Assembly: GCA_036346375.1 (NCBI GenBank) | Contig: CM070520.1 | Location: 43,047,854-43,111,853, forward strand | Direction of reading: 5' to 3' | Origin: Guadua angustifolia | Taxonomy: Eukaryota > Streptophyta > Magnoliopsida > Poales > Poaceae | DNA length: 64,000 nucleotides | Part shown: piece by piece, positions 1 to 9,565 of the stretch | Position numbering within the stretch: the stretch's first letter is position 1 | Layout of the letters: each line of letters begins with the position of its first letter | Notes under the pieces: generated by a model | What the model was told of the DNA's origin: nothing | What the model saw: the letters and a program-made list of their open reading frames with translations, nothing else | Database searches by the model: none | Position numbers and translations under genes: made by a program

Positions 1-2
1 AG

Positions 3-240
3 TACTTGGATGAACCAGTTGAAGTTATTCCTGTGGAAGGATTTGATATACTTAAATGGTGGAGAATGAATGAGTTAAAATATCCAGTAATGGCTAGAAT
101 GGCCAAAGATGTTCTCACTATTCCCATTACCACAGTCTCATCGGAGTCGACTTTTTAGTACCGGAGGTCGAGTGGTCGATGATTATCGTAGCTCTTTGCT
201 TCCATCAAGCGTGCAAGCTTTGGTGTGTGCATCTAGTTGA
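3..240 (+). pseudogene. hAT transposase C-terminal dimerisation domain, broken
   Basis: Frame from base 3 reads as the hAT C-terminal dimerisation domain (hAT_C / Dimer_Tnp_hAT), with a DILKWW motif, then LKYPVMARMAKD, then IPITTVSSESTF. This domain mediates transposase dimerisation. One extra T in a T run at 151-156 shifts the frame and makes a TAG at 156-158. In the next frame the family sequence continues (STGGRVVDDYRSSL, then LVCASS) up to TGA at 238-240, where hAT proteins normally have Trp (TGG). So two independent lesions are visible, a one-base insertion and a likely G-to-A nonsense change. The upstream catalytic core is outside the window. Family assignment is firm and inactivity is directly seen. 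Confidence 0.9.
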
Positions 241-670
241 TTAGAGGAGGTCACCACAAACTAAAGGATTTGGTAAGTTCATGGATGTTGTTGTTTACCA
301 CATAATTGATTTGTGTATCTAATATATATTTACTTCTTGGCTCTTCTTTGTCTTGCATAGGAGGAGGATGCTAATTCCATCCCTTTGTCATCAATCGAGA
401 CCCTTTCTGACCATTTCAAAGAGTGGGTAGCAATTAGTCTTCTATATCGTAAGTTTTATGTGGGAGTTAGACTGCTGGAGGTTCCATAATTTATATTGAA
501 GCTATTTGTTGATTGTCCACAGAAAAGAAATATTTTGTGGGTGTTTTGGTAGGATGGAACCTATTACTTATATGGTTATTGCACTTATCCGAGTAAGTCT
601 CAGATGTCATATTTGTTCTTGTTAAGAATTGCTTCATGATTAAATATTTCTCATATTTCTGTTGTAATGG

Positions 671-1304
671 TTAAATATTACTGCCATATCGAATTTTCAA
701 TTAGAAACATGGCAAATTGTCAATGATATGATTCTTGCTAGAAGTGTTTGTTCGACGGACATAATTCGGTGATTCTTGCTAGAAGATGTGGAATGTAGAT
801 GGTATTGAATGCTTTCCATAATTTAGTTCTCTCGGTTTTGTTGATTTCATTCTTTGTATGTTACTTCTTTGGCTATTGATATTATGAGATCAAAAATCAG
901 GAATGCATTACCTTTCCCGAGCTCAAAAATCTCGGATGCAATTTCAGATGGCCAGACCTCCAGAGATATGTTTGAGTAAGCAAGCATACATTTTATACAT
1001 TTCTTGACAGGTTCTGCATATACAAATGTCTAAGCTGACTCAATGAGCTGCATGCTTGTTCATTTCTGATAACTATGGTTTCACAATTTGTACACTGAAT
1101 AGTTTGTAATTTGCCTTTGCTTTTGGCCTTCTGTTTAAATATTGCTGCCATATCGAATTTTCAATTAGAAACATGGCAAATTGTCAATGATATGATTCTT
1201 GCTAGAAGTGTTTGTTCGATTTGACTAATTCAGTGATTCTTGCTAGAAGATGTGGAATGTAGATGGTATTGAATGCTTTCCATAATTTAGTTCTCTCAGT
1301 TTTG
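671..1304 (+). repeat. 170-bp direct repeat pair inside the hAT tail
   Basis: The segment 671-840 recurs at 1135-1304 with only scattered substitutions. Both copies start ttaaatatt and end in a ctctcrgttttg motif. The 294-base spacer is unrelated. The repeated unit itself contains a shorter internal repeat, gattcttgctagaag, seen twice per copy. The two copies sit in the non-coding stretch between the transposase and the subterminal region, so they look like an internal segmental duplication of the transposon's 3' UTR or intron sequence. Confidence 0.85.
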
Positions 1305-1529
1305 CACTTGCCCTGACATTCTTTATTTTACCTTGTTCCATAATTTAGTTCTCTCAATTTAGTTCTCTCATTTCCTTTGTTTTGACAGGATGATGCAGAT
1401 TGTGCTTTGGACAGGCTATGGGAGAAGAGGAAGGCTGAGATCAAGATTCAAGCAGCAGTGGGTCTTGCTTGTAGTTTTCCTGGAAGAACTTGTTTTGGAC
1501 TTTTGGTGTAATGCCTATCTATCTAGCTC

Positions 1530-1660
1530 TTTAGTACAAATGTACAATGCTTAGTTCTGTCATCTGTGTGACTTGCTTAGTTCTGTCATCATATGATTAG
1601 CTAAGACTGTCACTTGCTTAGTTCTATGACTTCTGTCATCTGTGTGAGCTTGTTAGAACT
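1530..1660 (+). repeat. Short degenerate tandem repeat (cttagttctgtcatc)
   Basis: The phrase cttagttctgtcatc and close variants recur several times between 1548 and 1645, interleaved with gtgtgacttg. It lies in the AT-rich tail of the hAT element and has no coding potential that I recognise. Confidence 0.5.
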
Positions 1661-1945
1661 TAGAAGTTTAATCATATGATGGTTAATTATTTGTTAATTA
1701 TCTGTGTTGAATGATATTCGTATGATGGTTAATTATTTGTTAGAAGTTTAATCTGTGTTTAATCTTTCATTTCTGCACTTATTTAAATCTATCACAGACT
1801 AGTAAGACTGTAAGAGGAATTCTCATAAGGTTCTATGCTCTTTTAAGATGGTCATAGATCATCGCAACTAAACACCATACATGATAGTCGATACATGTGC
1901 TTATGTTTAGTTAAGTAGTATCTATGCGTAATCGATGTCTCAAGT

Positions 1946-2112
1946 ATCGAGCTCATGAACGAGCCCGTGACGAGCTTGTGTGCGTTTTCTTGTTTTCGAG
2001 CTTCATCGAGCCGAGCTCGAGCTTCATCGAGCTTTGGCCGAGCCGAGCTCGAGCAGCTCCCGAGCTCGAACTCAACTCGGCTCGCTCGAGCTCGGCCCGT
2101 TCTGACCCTCTG
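1946..2112 (+). repeat. hAT subterminal GCTCG-rich block and right terminal repeat
   Basis: Dense copies of GAGCTCGAGC, GCCGAGCTCG and their complements occupy 1946-2100 and end at the CAGAGGGTC-type terminus (minus-strand reading) at 2112. In plant hAT elements such clustered pentamer/hexamer motifs are transposase-binding subterminal repeats. An 81-codon open frame across this block is a by-product of the repeats. Confidence 0.75.
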
Positions 2113-2984
2113 AGGATGTCACGCATGCATGCAAGCTTCTTGTCGCAGAGAGAAAAACTTCTAGCTTAGGAAATCTCGTGCCACGCAAAGAAACTCAAAC
2201 CACGGAGAAAACAAAAGCGACGCGAGAATTCCAGCATGACCAAAAACTCTAGTCGCATGAAAATGGTCATCACAATATTAAAAAAAGCTATTCATTGATT
2301 AGGTTTTCAAGTCCTTTTATACAACTCAAAACCCTAAAATAAATACATGCGTGCATATCAATCTGACCCAATAACACATAGCCCAATATATGCATACAAT
2401 CCAAAACATGCACGTATACGGCCCACCTGCCGCACTCACGTGACTAACCAGCCTCCATGTGCACCGTTCTCTAGCTCGAACGTCCCGCATGACATCCTCG
2501 ACCATCAGGACCTCGATTCCTCCCTGAACCTAGTCCCGAACCTCAGTTCCTCCGTGAGCCTAGTTCTAGTCCTGTCATCGATCACATTCACCCTCGAGCA
2601 ACACCTGCACACAAATAAACAACAAACGAATCCGAGCACAAGTCCACGACTTGACTCAAAGTCAATCCATGCAACCACTCACACGAGCGCATTGCATCAA
2701 GCAAAATCCATCATGCTATCACCAGCATAATAATCATCTCAACATAGCACATGCACAAGCACCGCACATGCTATAACCAAAGTCACTTTACAATGCCAAT
2801 TTCACCATTCAACCAATTTTTCATCTCATGATCTCACATTACGCGACCAGAAAAGGGGGCAACATGATCCTGCGAAGGGGTCAAATAAGATGCTTTGCTA
2901 TGTCCACCCATGGGTAAGAAGACACTTGTAATGCTTCAACATAATTGCATTAGTAAGGAAGGGTATTACCAACTGTACTAATTC
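2113..2984. other. Unassigned stretch between hAT end and CACTA remnant
   Basis: I find no gene here. An open frame of 127 codons at 2347-2730 has low-complexity composition (Ser, Thr, His, Pro rich) and no family resemblance that I can see. The stretch could be an uncharacterised non-coding repeat or host intergenic DNA. Confidence 0.4.
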
Positions 2985-2989
2985 CATAC

Positions 2990-3377
2990 ATTATTATTTG
3001 ATTTGAAGTGCCACAAGCAACCTCTAGGCAGTGTTTTCTGTGGATACTACATCTACGAGTTCCTCAGGATCAACGGAGGTATGTATAAACCCCGTGACGT
3101 AAGCCTATACAAATTGGTGATTTAAGATTATTTATTGTCTGATTCTCGATTTCACTATTGTTTAACCTCTTTATTGCCTACTTTATTATTGCAGGTGAAG
3201 ATTGAAAAGGCCACTTTTGCACTCACTGATGATGGCCTTCGCAATGTGCAAAAGGACATGTGCTAGTTCATTCGTCGTGAAGTTATCCATGAGAGAGGTA
3301 GTTTCTTTTACGGGGGAGGTGAAGTGGCGAAGCATCCTAGACTTTGTAATTGGGAAACGAGGATAGAAGGGCCGTGA
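2990..3377 (+). pseudogene. CACTA-encoded Ulp1-like protease, C-terminal fragment
   Basis: Frame around 3012-3078 reads HKQPLGSVFCGYYIYEFLR, the Gln...Cys region of the Ulp1/C48 cysteine-protease fold found in plant CACTA elements. The catalytic Cys codon is 3039-3041. An intron with GT at 3079-3080 and AG at 3193-3194 follows. The next exon (3195-3377) reads as the conserved tail (RNVQKDMC, then FIRREVIHERG) and ends at TGA 3375-3377. An in-frame TAG at 3264-3266 interrupts it. The His and Asp part of the catalytic triad is not present upstream. The role of these proteins in transposition is not settled. Confidence 0.82.
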
Positions 3378-3616
3378 ACACTGATGTAGATTAAAAGTCC
3401 CCAAGTGGAACGTTTGATGTAAAAATTTGTAATGAAACATATGTAGATCTATCCATATATAATGCAATTATGATTTATATGTGCTTTGTATATATAACCT
3501 TGTCATTGTTATGTATGGATTTGTGCTGAATAGCGATGTGATTGATATAATGTATGCATTTATTAATATTATAATATAATTAACTTAATATTATTAAAAA
3601 AAGATTCTCTGGATCT

Positions 3617-3998
3617 ATACAGGCGGTTTACCTTAGGTGCCGCATGAGGTACAACTATTTATACAGGCGGTTCGCTTAAGCAACCGGATGAAGATATGCA
3701 GTCTGTACAGGCGGACGGCTTAAGTCCACGCTTGTGAAAATGCCATTTGTGCAGGCGAGTGCTTAAGCCACCCGCTTGTACAAATGGTATTTGTACAGGC
3801 GGGCTACTTAAGAACCCGACTGTACATATCGGCATTTGTACAGGCGGACGGCTTAAGCAACCACCTGTACAAATGCATTTTACAGGCGGTACTTAGAAAT
3901 GCCTATGCAAATATACTGATTTACACGGACCTTCAGTTACAGACAGGTGCAAAAACGCTTGTGAAGATGGCTTACCACCCAGCTGTACAAATGGTTTC
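3617..3998 (+). repeat. CACTA element 1 subterminal palindromic repeats
   Basis: At least six copies of a motif family, rttTGTACAGGCGG, then CTTAAG, then CCGCCTGTACAAAtg, alternate in direct and inverted orientation, so each unit can fold back on itself. Such arrays are the binding sites of CACTA transposase accessory protein. They are clearly different from the subterminal motif of elements 2 and 3 in this window. Confidence 0.85.
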
Positions 3999-4008
3999 TA
4001 TAGCAGTG

Positions 4009-4445
4009 AGACTAGAACAGTCAAGCCAAATACTTATAGTGCAAAAAACCACCAAGGATATAAAAGACTGGAACAGCCTTATCCAAACGCTTCTAATGAA
4101 GCAACCAGTAGGTCGATAAAATGATTGGAACAGTTAATTCAAACACACAGCTATAACAAAGCAGATAAAGAAATCTGGGTCTTCAATAATTCATAACCAC
4201 AGTACAGTCTGAGTTTGTGCAACTGACCTCTTGAAACAAACACTCAATCATCAAATGGTATAAGCCAAGACATCACCTATGGTGGTGAGTAGATAACGAA
4301 GAACACATAACATAAATTATTGACATGCTCCACATGGAACATAAAATTCAGCAAACTGCCTACCGAAAATGGTTGAAACTGCTCAAAAAATGTCAATATG
4401 AAGAAAACTCCCGTACCATCAATGGAGTATAAATTGCAGTAGACT
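4009..4445. other. Unassigned spacer between CACTA elements 1 and 2
   Basis: 437 bases lie between the 3' end of CACTA element 1 and the 5' TIR of element 2. The sequence is AT-rich and I see no coding frame or known repeat. It is probably the older sequence into which one or both elements inserted. Confidence 0.4.
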
Positions 4446-4610
4446 CACTACTACAAAAGGATTCATATTAGACCCCTCATCATAAATGTTTTTTTGCAAA
4501 AATAGTTAGTGATGAGTGTTGGGCACATCACAGATAGTTTTTGGCTAAAATCGCCGCGTGATGAGGACACATCACTGAGACGGTTTTAGCCAAAACCATC
4601 TCGAATGACC
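4446..4610 (+). repeat. CACTA element 2 terminal inverted repeat and subterminal repeats
   Basis: CACTACTACAAAA opens the element. The three bases before it are act. Within 160 bases, inverted units built on catcacagatagttttkgcyaaaa and gacggttttagccaaaaccatc alternate, giving a hairpin-prone structure. The same motif class recurs in element 3. Confidence 0.8.
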
Positions 4611-5301
4611 ATTTCTATGAAATAAGTACAAAGATCCTCAACCTCCCGTGCATTTTAGGGTTCCCAAGCTATTTTAAGGTAGTCCGATTAAGAGACGATC
4701 TGGTATAAAGAGACCCTAGATATGGAAATGTGATTGTAGATCATTCGATCTAGGTCATTTAAGGTTAGTAATTGGTTCTAAGTTGCATTGTATTTAATAT
4801 CTAGCTTGGTAAAGAGGGAAATGAAGATGATTTTTAGATCTAGCTTGGTGTATATCCATTTGTTCTTTGTGATGTAAAGTAGTAATTGGTTCTAATTGCA
4901 TTATACTCATTATGTAGATAGTTACTTAAAAGAAAGTAATCTAGGTTAATAATTGGTTGTAATTGAATTATATTCAAGATATATCTACCTTGGTAAAGAG
5001 GGAATTGAAGATGGTTTTGATCTAGCTTGGTGAAGATCTATTTGTTCTTTCTGATCTAAAGTAGTAATTGATTCTAATTGCATTATACTCAAGATGTAGC
5101 TAGCTATGTAAAAAGAGAATTAAAGATGCTGAATTTAAATGTAGCTTACATATGTATATATCCATTTGTTCTTTGTTATATAAGAGCTATATAGGTTAAT
5201 TAGCAAGTTTAAATATAGCTTATATTTAGCATATATGTGTATGTGCACTCCTAGTGTACTTAGTTCATCATTTAACACTTATTGTTTTGTACGTAGCATA
5301 G

Positions 5302-7862
5302 ATAGACCGAAGCTGGATGTATGCTAAGAACCGTGTGAGCACCGAGTATATTAATGGCGTCTCCACTTTTAGAAGAGCTGTAGAGGAGGATATGTTGAAC
5401 AACAAGGTGGAATTTATGCCTCGTCCATCCATTCACTGTGAGAATCTAAGGATGTTTCAAAACTCAGCACAGATCGAAGAACACTTGATTCTAAGTGGTT
5501 TCAAAAGTGGATATACATGTTGAATCAGTCACGGCGAAGAGCAGATTATGTAGGAAACAAATAGTATTAACATCATTAACGAAGTCAATGATACTCTGAA
5601 TGATATCGACTGTGCTTTCGATGAGGATAGATTTCACGATGATAATCTGGATCAGATGCTGTGGGTTGCAGAAGGGAACCGTGATGAGTGGGAGTGTGTA
5701 AAATTCCGGGGTTTGATGGATGACTCAGAGAAACTTTTGTTCTTGGGCTGCAAGTCAAAATACACATGGTTTTCATCCATACTTGAACTGTTGAAATTAA
5801 TGGCGAGCAATGGTTGGTCCGACAAGTGTTTCACGGTGCTGTTAGGTCTATTAGCGGACATGCTTTTGGAGGAAAATGAGTTACCGACAACCACCTATAA
5901 AGCTAAGAAGGTTTGTTATCCCTTGGGAATGGAAGTAGAAAGAATATATGCCTGTCCGAACGATTGTATCCTCTATCGTAAAGAGTACGCAAACTTACAT
6001 GCATGTCCAATGTGCAGCTCATCGTGGTACAAGCATAAAGATAAATCAGATGACGATGATAAGGGCATCAAGGTGAAGAAAGGACCCTCTGCTAAGGTGG
6101 TGTGATATCTGCTTGTAATTCCCTGTTTGAAGCATTTATTTGTGAAACCAAAGGAGGCAAAACTGCTTTGGTAGCACTCGAATGAGCATAAGAATGATAG
6201 AATTCTAATACACCCTACTGATTCCACCCAGTAGAGAAACATCGATAGGGGGATTCAAGAATTTGTTGTGGATCCAAGGAATGTAAAGTTTGGATTGAGT
6301 ACGAACGGAATGAATCCTTTTGGTAACATGAGTAGCCATCATAACACTTGGCCTGTGAATCTCTGTATCTACAACTTTCCTCCTTGGTTGTCTTTGAAGT
6401 GGAGCTATATTTTTCTGTCTATACTCATCCAACACCTGAACCAACCTGGGAATGATATTGATGTGTACCTAGCACCATTGGTGGAAGATCTGAACATACT
6501 TGTGGGCTCTGGGTATAGGTATAGGATGCTCATAAACGAGAGTACTTCACTTTGTAATCGCTGTTGTTCTACACCATAAATGATTATCCTGCCTTTGCTA
6601 ACCTGTCAGCCTAGAGTACAAAAGGAGTCAAAACTTGTACTCACTACTTGGACAATACTGAGTGTGTGTGGCTGAATCACTCACAGAAAATCATGTGCAT
6701 GTGTCACCATAGGTTCCTTCGAAGGAATCATCCATACCACAAGACGAAGAAACAATTCAACGGAACTACCGAAGATGGTTTAGCTCCAAAGCCTTTAAGC
6801 CGGACAAACATTCATGATATGGTTAAGAATTTGGATGTTGTGCTTAGAAAGGAATGTAAATCGAGGACTCGTCAGAAGAGAATGTGGAAGAAGAGACCAA
6901 TATTTTGGAACCTATCTTATTAGGAGCACCTAAAAGTTCAGTACTGTATCGATGTAATGCACGTAGAGAAGAATGTCTATAATAGCTTGATTGGTATCTT
7001 GCTGAATATTAAAGGCAAAACAAAGGACGGTATCAATACACGACTTACTTAGTCGATGTGGGCATCACACCTGAGTTAGCACCGAAAGAGACTGATAAAG
7101 GCCTAACGTACTGCAAACCTTCTTGTTACACTCTATCCAAGGCTGAGAGAACTGAACTGTGCCAATATTTGTATGGTCTGAAAGTTCTGTCTGGTTACTC
7201 CTCCAAATGAAGAGACTTGTTTTGATGCAAGATTTGAGTTTTACTGGCATGAAGTCTCATGATTGCCATATGCATATGATACAGATGCTCCCTATCGTAA
7301 TTAGAAGTATTTTACTGAGTAAGGATCAGGAGTACACATTTTACACATTTTACATGAGAGATCAGGACATGAAGAGCACAAACCAGAACAGCGATGTTCG
7401 CATGATGTGTTGAATACCACTGGGTCGATGAGAAGCTCCTACTATGGGTTTATTGAGAAAATTTGGGAGCTCGACTACATACTATTCAAGGTCCCCTTAT
7501 TTCAGTGCCGTTGGGTTCACCACAGTAGCCGCGAAGGTTGATAAGTATGATGTCACTACTGTGGACCTTGAATGTATCAGATACTAAGACGAACCATTTG
7601 TACTTGCTAACCAAGTTGTTCAAGTATTCTATGTAACCGACCCATCCAAAAAAAGTGCCATGTGGTTCTTCAGGAAAAAATGAGGATTGCTAGTGTTGAG
7701 AATGTGGTAGATGAGAAAGAATACAATGTGTTGGACAAATTGCTTCCTAACGGAACAAGCATCATGGTCCACAAAGAACAATTTGAGAAAGCTAGCTACA
7801 CACGTGTCGATCATCATGAATGGCTAATTTTTGTTCAAAAGAATAAGCAAGTGGAGTTATGA
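5302..7862 (+). pseudogene. CACTA TNP2-type transposase, multiply broken
   Basis: Pieces of the plant En/Spm transposase (TNP2 / Transposase_21) occur in order across three frames. The N-terminus has GWMYAKNRVSTEYINGVSTF at about 5311-5370. A zinc-binding-like stretch, CPNDCILYRKEY then CPMCSSSWY, lies near 5950-6030. FGLSTNGMNPFGNMS is near 6290. The DVYLAPLVEDL segment near 6460 and SHDCHMHMIQMLP near 7255 follow, with a tail at 7662-7862. The expected initiator ATG is ATA at 5302-5304. Many stops and frameshifts follow. The protein would cut and join transposon ends, but this copy cannot encode it. The minus-strand relative at 29775-32155 has the same order. Confidence 0.9.
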
Positions 7863-7979
7863 ACAGGTCGTCATATTTATTAGTCATGTATAAAAGTAAA
7901 CGAATGTACTGTCGCTGTACTATTATTACTTGAACAGCCTACCACCTGTGATGTTCTTTTTTCACTTTCTCTTAATCGA

Positions 7980-8190
7980 AACAAAATAATATTGCATTTT
8001 AATTGAACAAATAATAATAACTTGAACAAATAATAACAATAACTTGAAAAAATGTAATAACACTAATAACTTGAACAAATAATAATGACAATAATAACTC
8101 AAACAAATAATAATAACTTGAATAAATAATTATAATAAATAATAATATCTTCAACAAATAATAATAAATAATACCAAACAAATAATAATC
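7980..8190 (+). repeat. AATAAT-rich degenerate tandem repeat
   Basis: About 210 bases of aataataataacttgaacaa-like units, irregular in length, follow the TNP2 tail. Open frames through it on the minus strand are Ile/Tyr/Leu-rich artefacts of the repeat. Confidence 0.75.
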
Positions 8191-8256
8191 ACTTTACTAA
8201 AATTTAAAAACTTCATCATAGACGATTCTGGGCTTGAACTGTCTGTGATGAGTGTT

Positions 8257-9565
8257 AGCCCATAACCATAGGCCAGCCCCCCCATCGCACTTGCCCTCGC
8301 CCCTTCGCCTGCACTTGTCCTCACATGTCCGCACACCCACACCTTCGCCCCCGCATCCCTCCAGCCGCCTCCTCCCATGCCTTCGTCTGCCCCACCTCCG
8401 TCCACCTGACCTCCTAAACCCTAGCCGCTACTCGCCCCACCTTCTAAACCCTAGCCACCGTCTGCCCTACCTCCGCCTACACCTCCCTTCGGCCGCCTCC
8501 CCCTCGGCGTCACCCCCGGTAGGTCTCCTCCCTAGTGCCTCTGCTCGCGCCTCCCCCTCGGTGTAGACTCGCATCGCGTCGAGAAGTTTTTGGACTCTGC
8601 GGGCAACAAATCTAGAGCATCCCTTCCTCACCTCGGTCGAGCCCTTGGTTTGATCTGATTCTCTTCCTCACATATATTTTTTTGGTTAGCACTAGAACTT
8701 TGATGGTACATTTGTCTCCCTATATTACTTTGTGTAGTCTTAGTGACAGATCAGTTCATGTTTATAATATCTTTTCACATCTTATGTCTTCTGTATATGT
8801 TATTTGAATATGAATTGGGAGTTCAAGACCTTCAGGTTATTAGTGACTAAATGCAGATGATATTGACTGTTTGTTGGTACCTTATATTTCTTTTTCTTGT
8901 CTATTCATGCAGTTGCAGTTAAAAATGAGATATGTCCAACACATTTCTGTGGGGAGCTTTGGACCTTTGTTGATGGGAATAACAAATAAGTCACTAAATT
9001 AAGCCAGAGAATAACACATTTCACAGCTGTTGTAATGCACCTTTCTTGTCATGTTTACAGTGCATAAGGTAGAGCTCAGTAGCAAGGAGATTATCTTGTT
9101 CTGCAGAAGTTTACGTATAAAGCTAATAATAATGTAACTATGGATAAATCCTTGGTTATTCTGGCCTGTAGAGTGTCTAGTCACTAGTGTGTCCCTAAAG
9201 TGAGAATATTGGGTGGTGGTTATTCTGCGGACTTGTAGGTGTTGTCCACCATTAGCTCTTAATGTGCACCTACTTCCTCATAGCTGTGTATGAATAAATA
9301 ATGGCCAATCTTGCTGTTGTTTCTCCCTGTGGTTGTGATAAACCGGTAATTCTCACTTGTGTGCATTGTTGCACATTTCAATTAATGTGTAATCCTTTCT
9401 TAATCCTTGTGTTGTTTGTAAATTGTTCTTTGTCAATCAACACGAAGTATTCTTCTGTCCTCTCAAATACATTTTATTTATGTCACCATTCCATCCATAT
9501 GATACGAACTCATGCACATTTTTAGAACTATTTGAAATGCATGTGAACTGACATGAACTTGTGAA
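8257..9565. other. C-rich leader-like block plus unassigned sequence
   Basis: 8265-8570 is strongly C-rich on the plus strand with repeated cctcc/gccc words and encodes only a Pro/Ser/Leu-rich shadow frame. 8570-9565 is AT-rich with intron-like T-rich tracts and no recognisable exon. CACTA element 3 has a comparable C-rich block (minus strand) directly after its TNP2 gene, so this may be the continuation of element 2. A host promoter plus 5' UTR is the alternative. Confidence 0.35.

Larger units (their letters stand above)
1..2112 (+). mobile_element. hAT transposon, 3' part (5' part outside window)
   Basis: The window opens inside the last part of a hAT transposase reading frame and runs through a non-coding tail to a hAT-type terminus at 2112. 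Read from the minus strand, the right end begins CAGAGGGTCAGAACGGGCC, matching the CAGRG start of hAT terminal repeats, and is followed inward by a GCTCG-rich subterminal block typical of plant hAT elements. The 8 bases after the end (aggatgtc, 2113-2120) would be the target-site duplication. This cannot be confirmed because the left end lies outside the window. The coding part is broken, so the copy is not autonomous. Confidence 0.75.
2985..4008 (+). mobile_element. CACTA (En/Spm) element 1, 3' remnant
   Basis: This holds the tail of a CACTA-type Ulp1-like gene, then palindromic subterminal repeats, then a terminus. The last bases, tttctatagcagtg (3995-4008), read on the minus strand as CACTGCTATAGAAA, a CACTA-class terminal inverted repeat. 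The 5' half and transposase are missing. The next three bases (aga) would be the 3-bp target duplication, unverifiable without the left end. Confidence 0.8.
4446..8256 (+). mobile_element. CACTA (En/Spm) element 2, right boundary uncertain
   Basis: Starts with the TIR CACTACTACAAAA at 4446, followed by subterminal motifs around catcacagayrgtttt and its complement (4530-4605). A dead TNP2-type transposase lies on the plus strand at 5302-7862, then an AATAAT-rich tract, then a further subterminal-type palindrome at 8212-8256 (catcatagacgattc...gaactgtctgtgatg). No 3' TIR follows, so the right end is truncated or further away. No Ulp1-type gene is visible in this copy. Confidence 0.8.

Noticed and set aside
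1924..2169. 81-codon frame near the hAT end
   Set aside because: Encoded by the GCTCG subterminal repeats, which are transposon end sequence.
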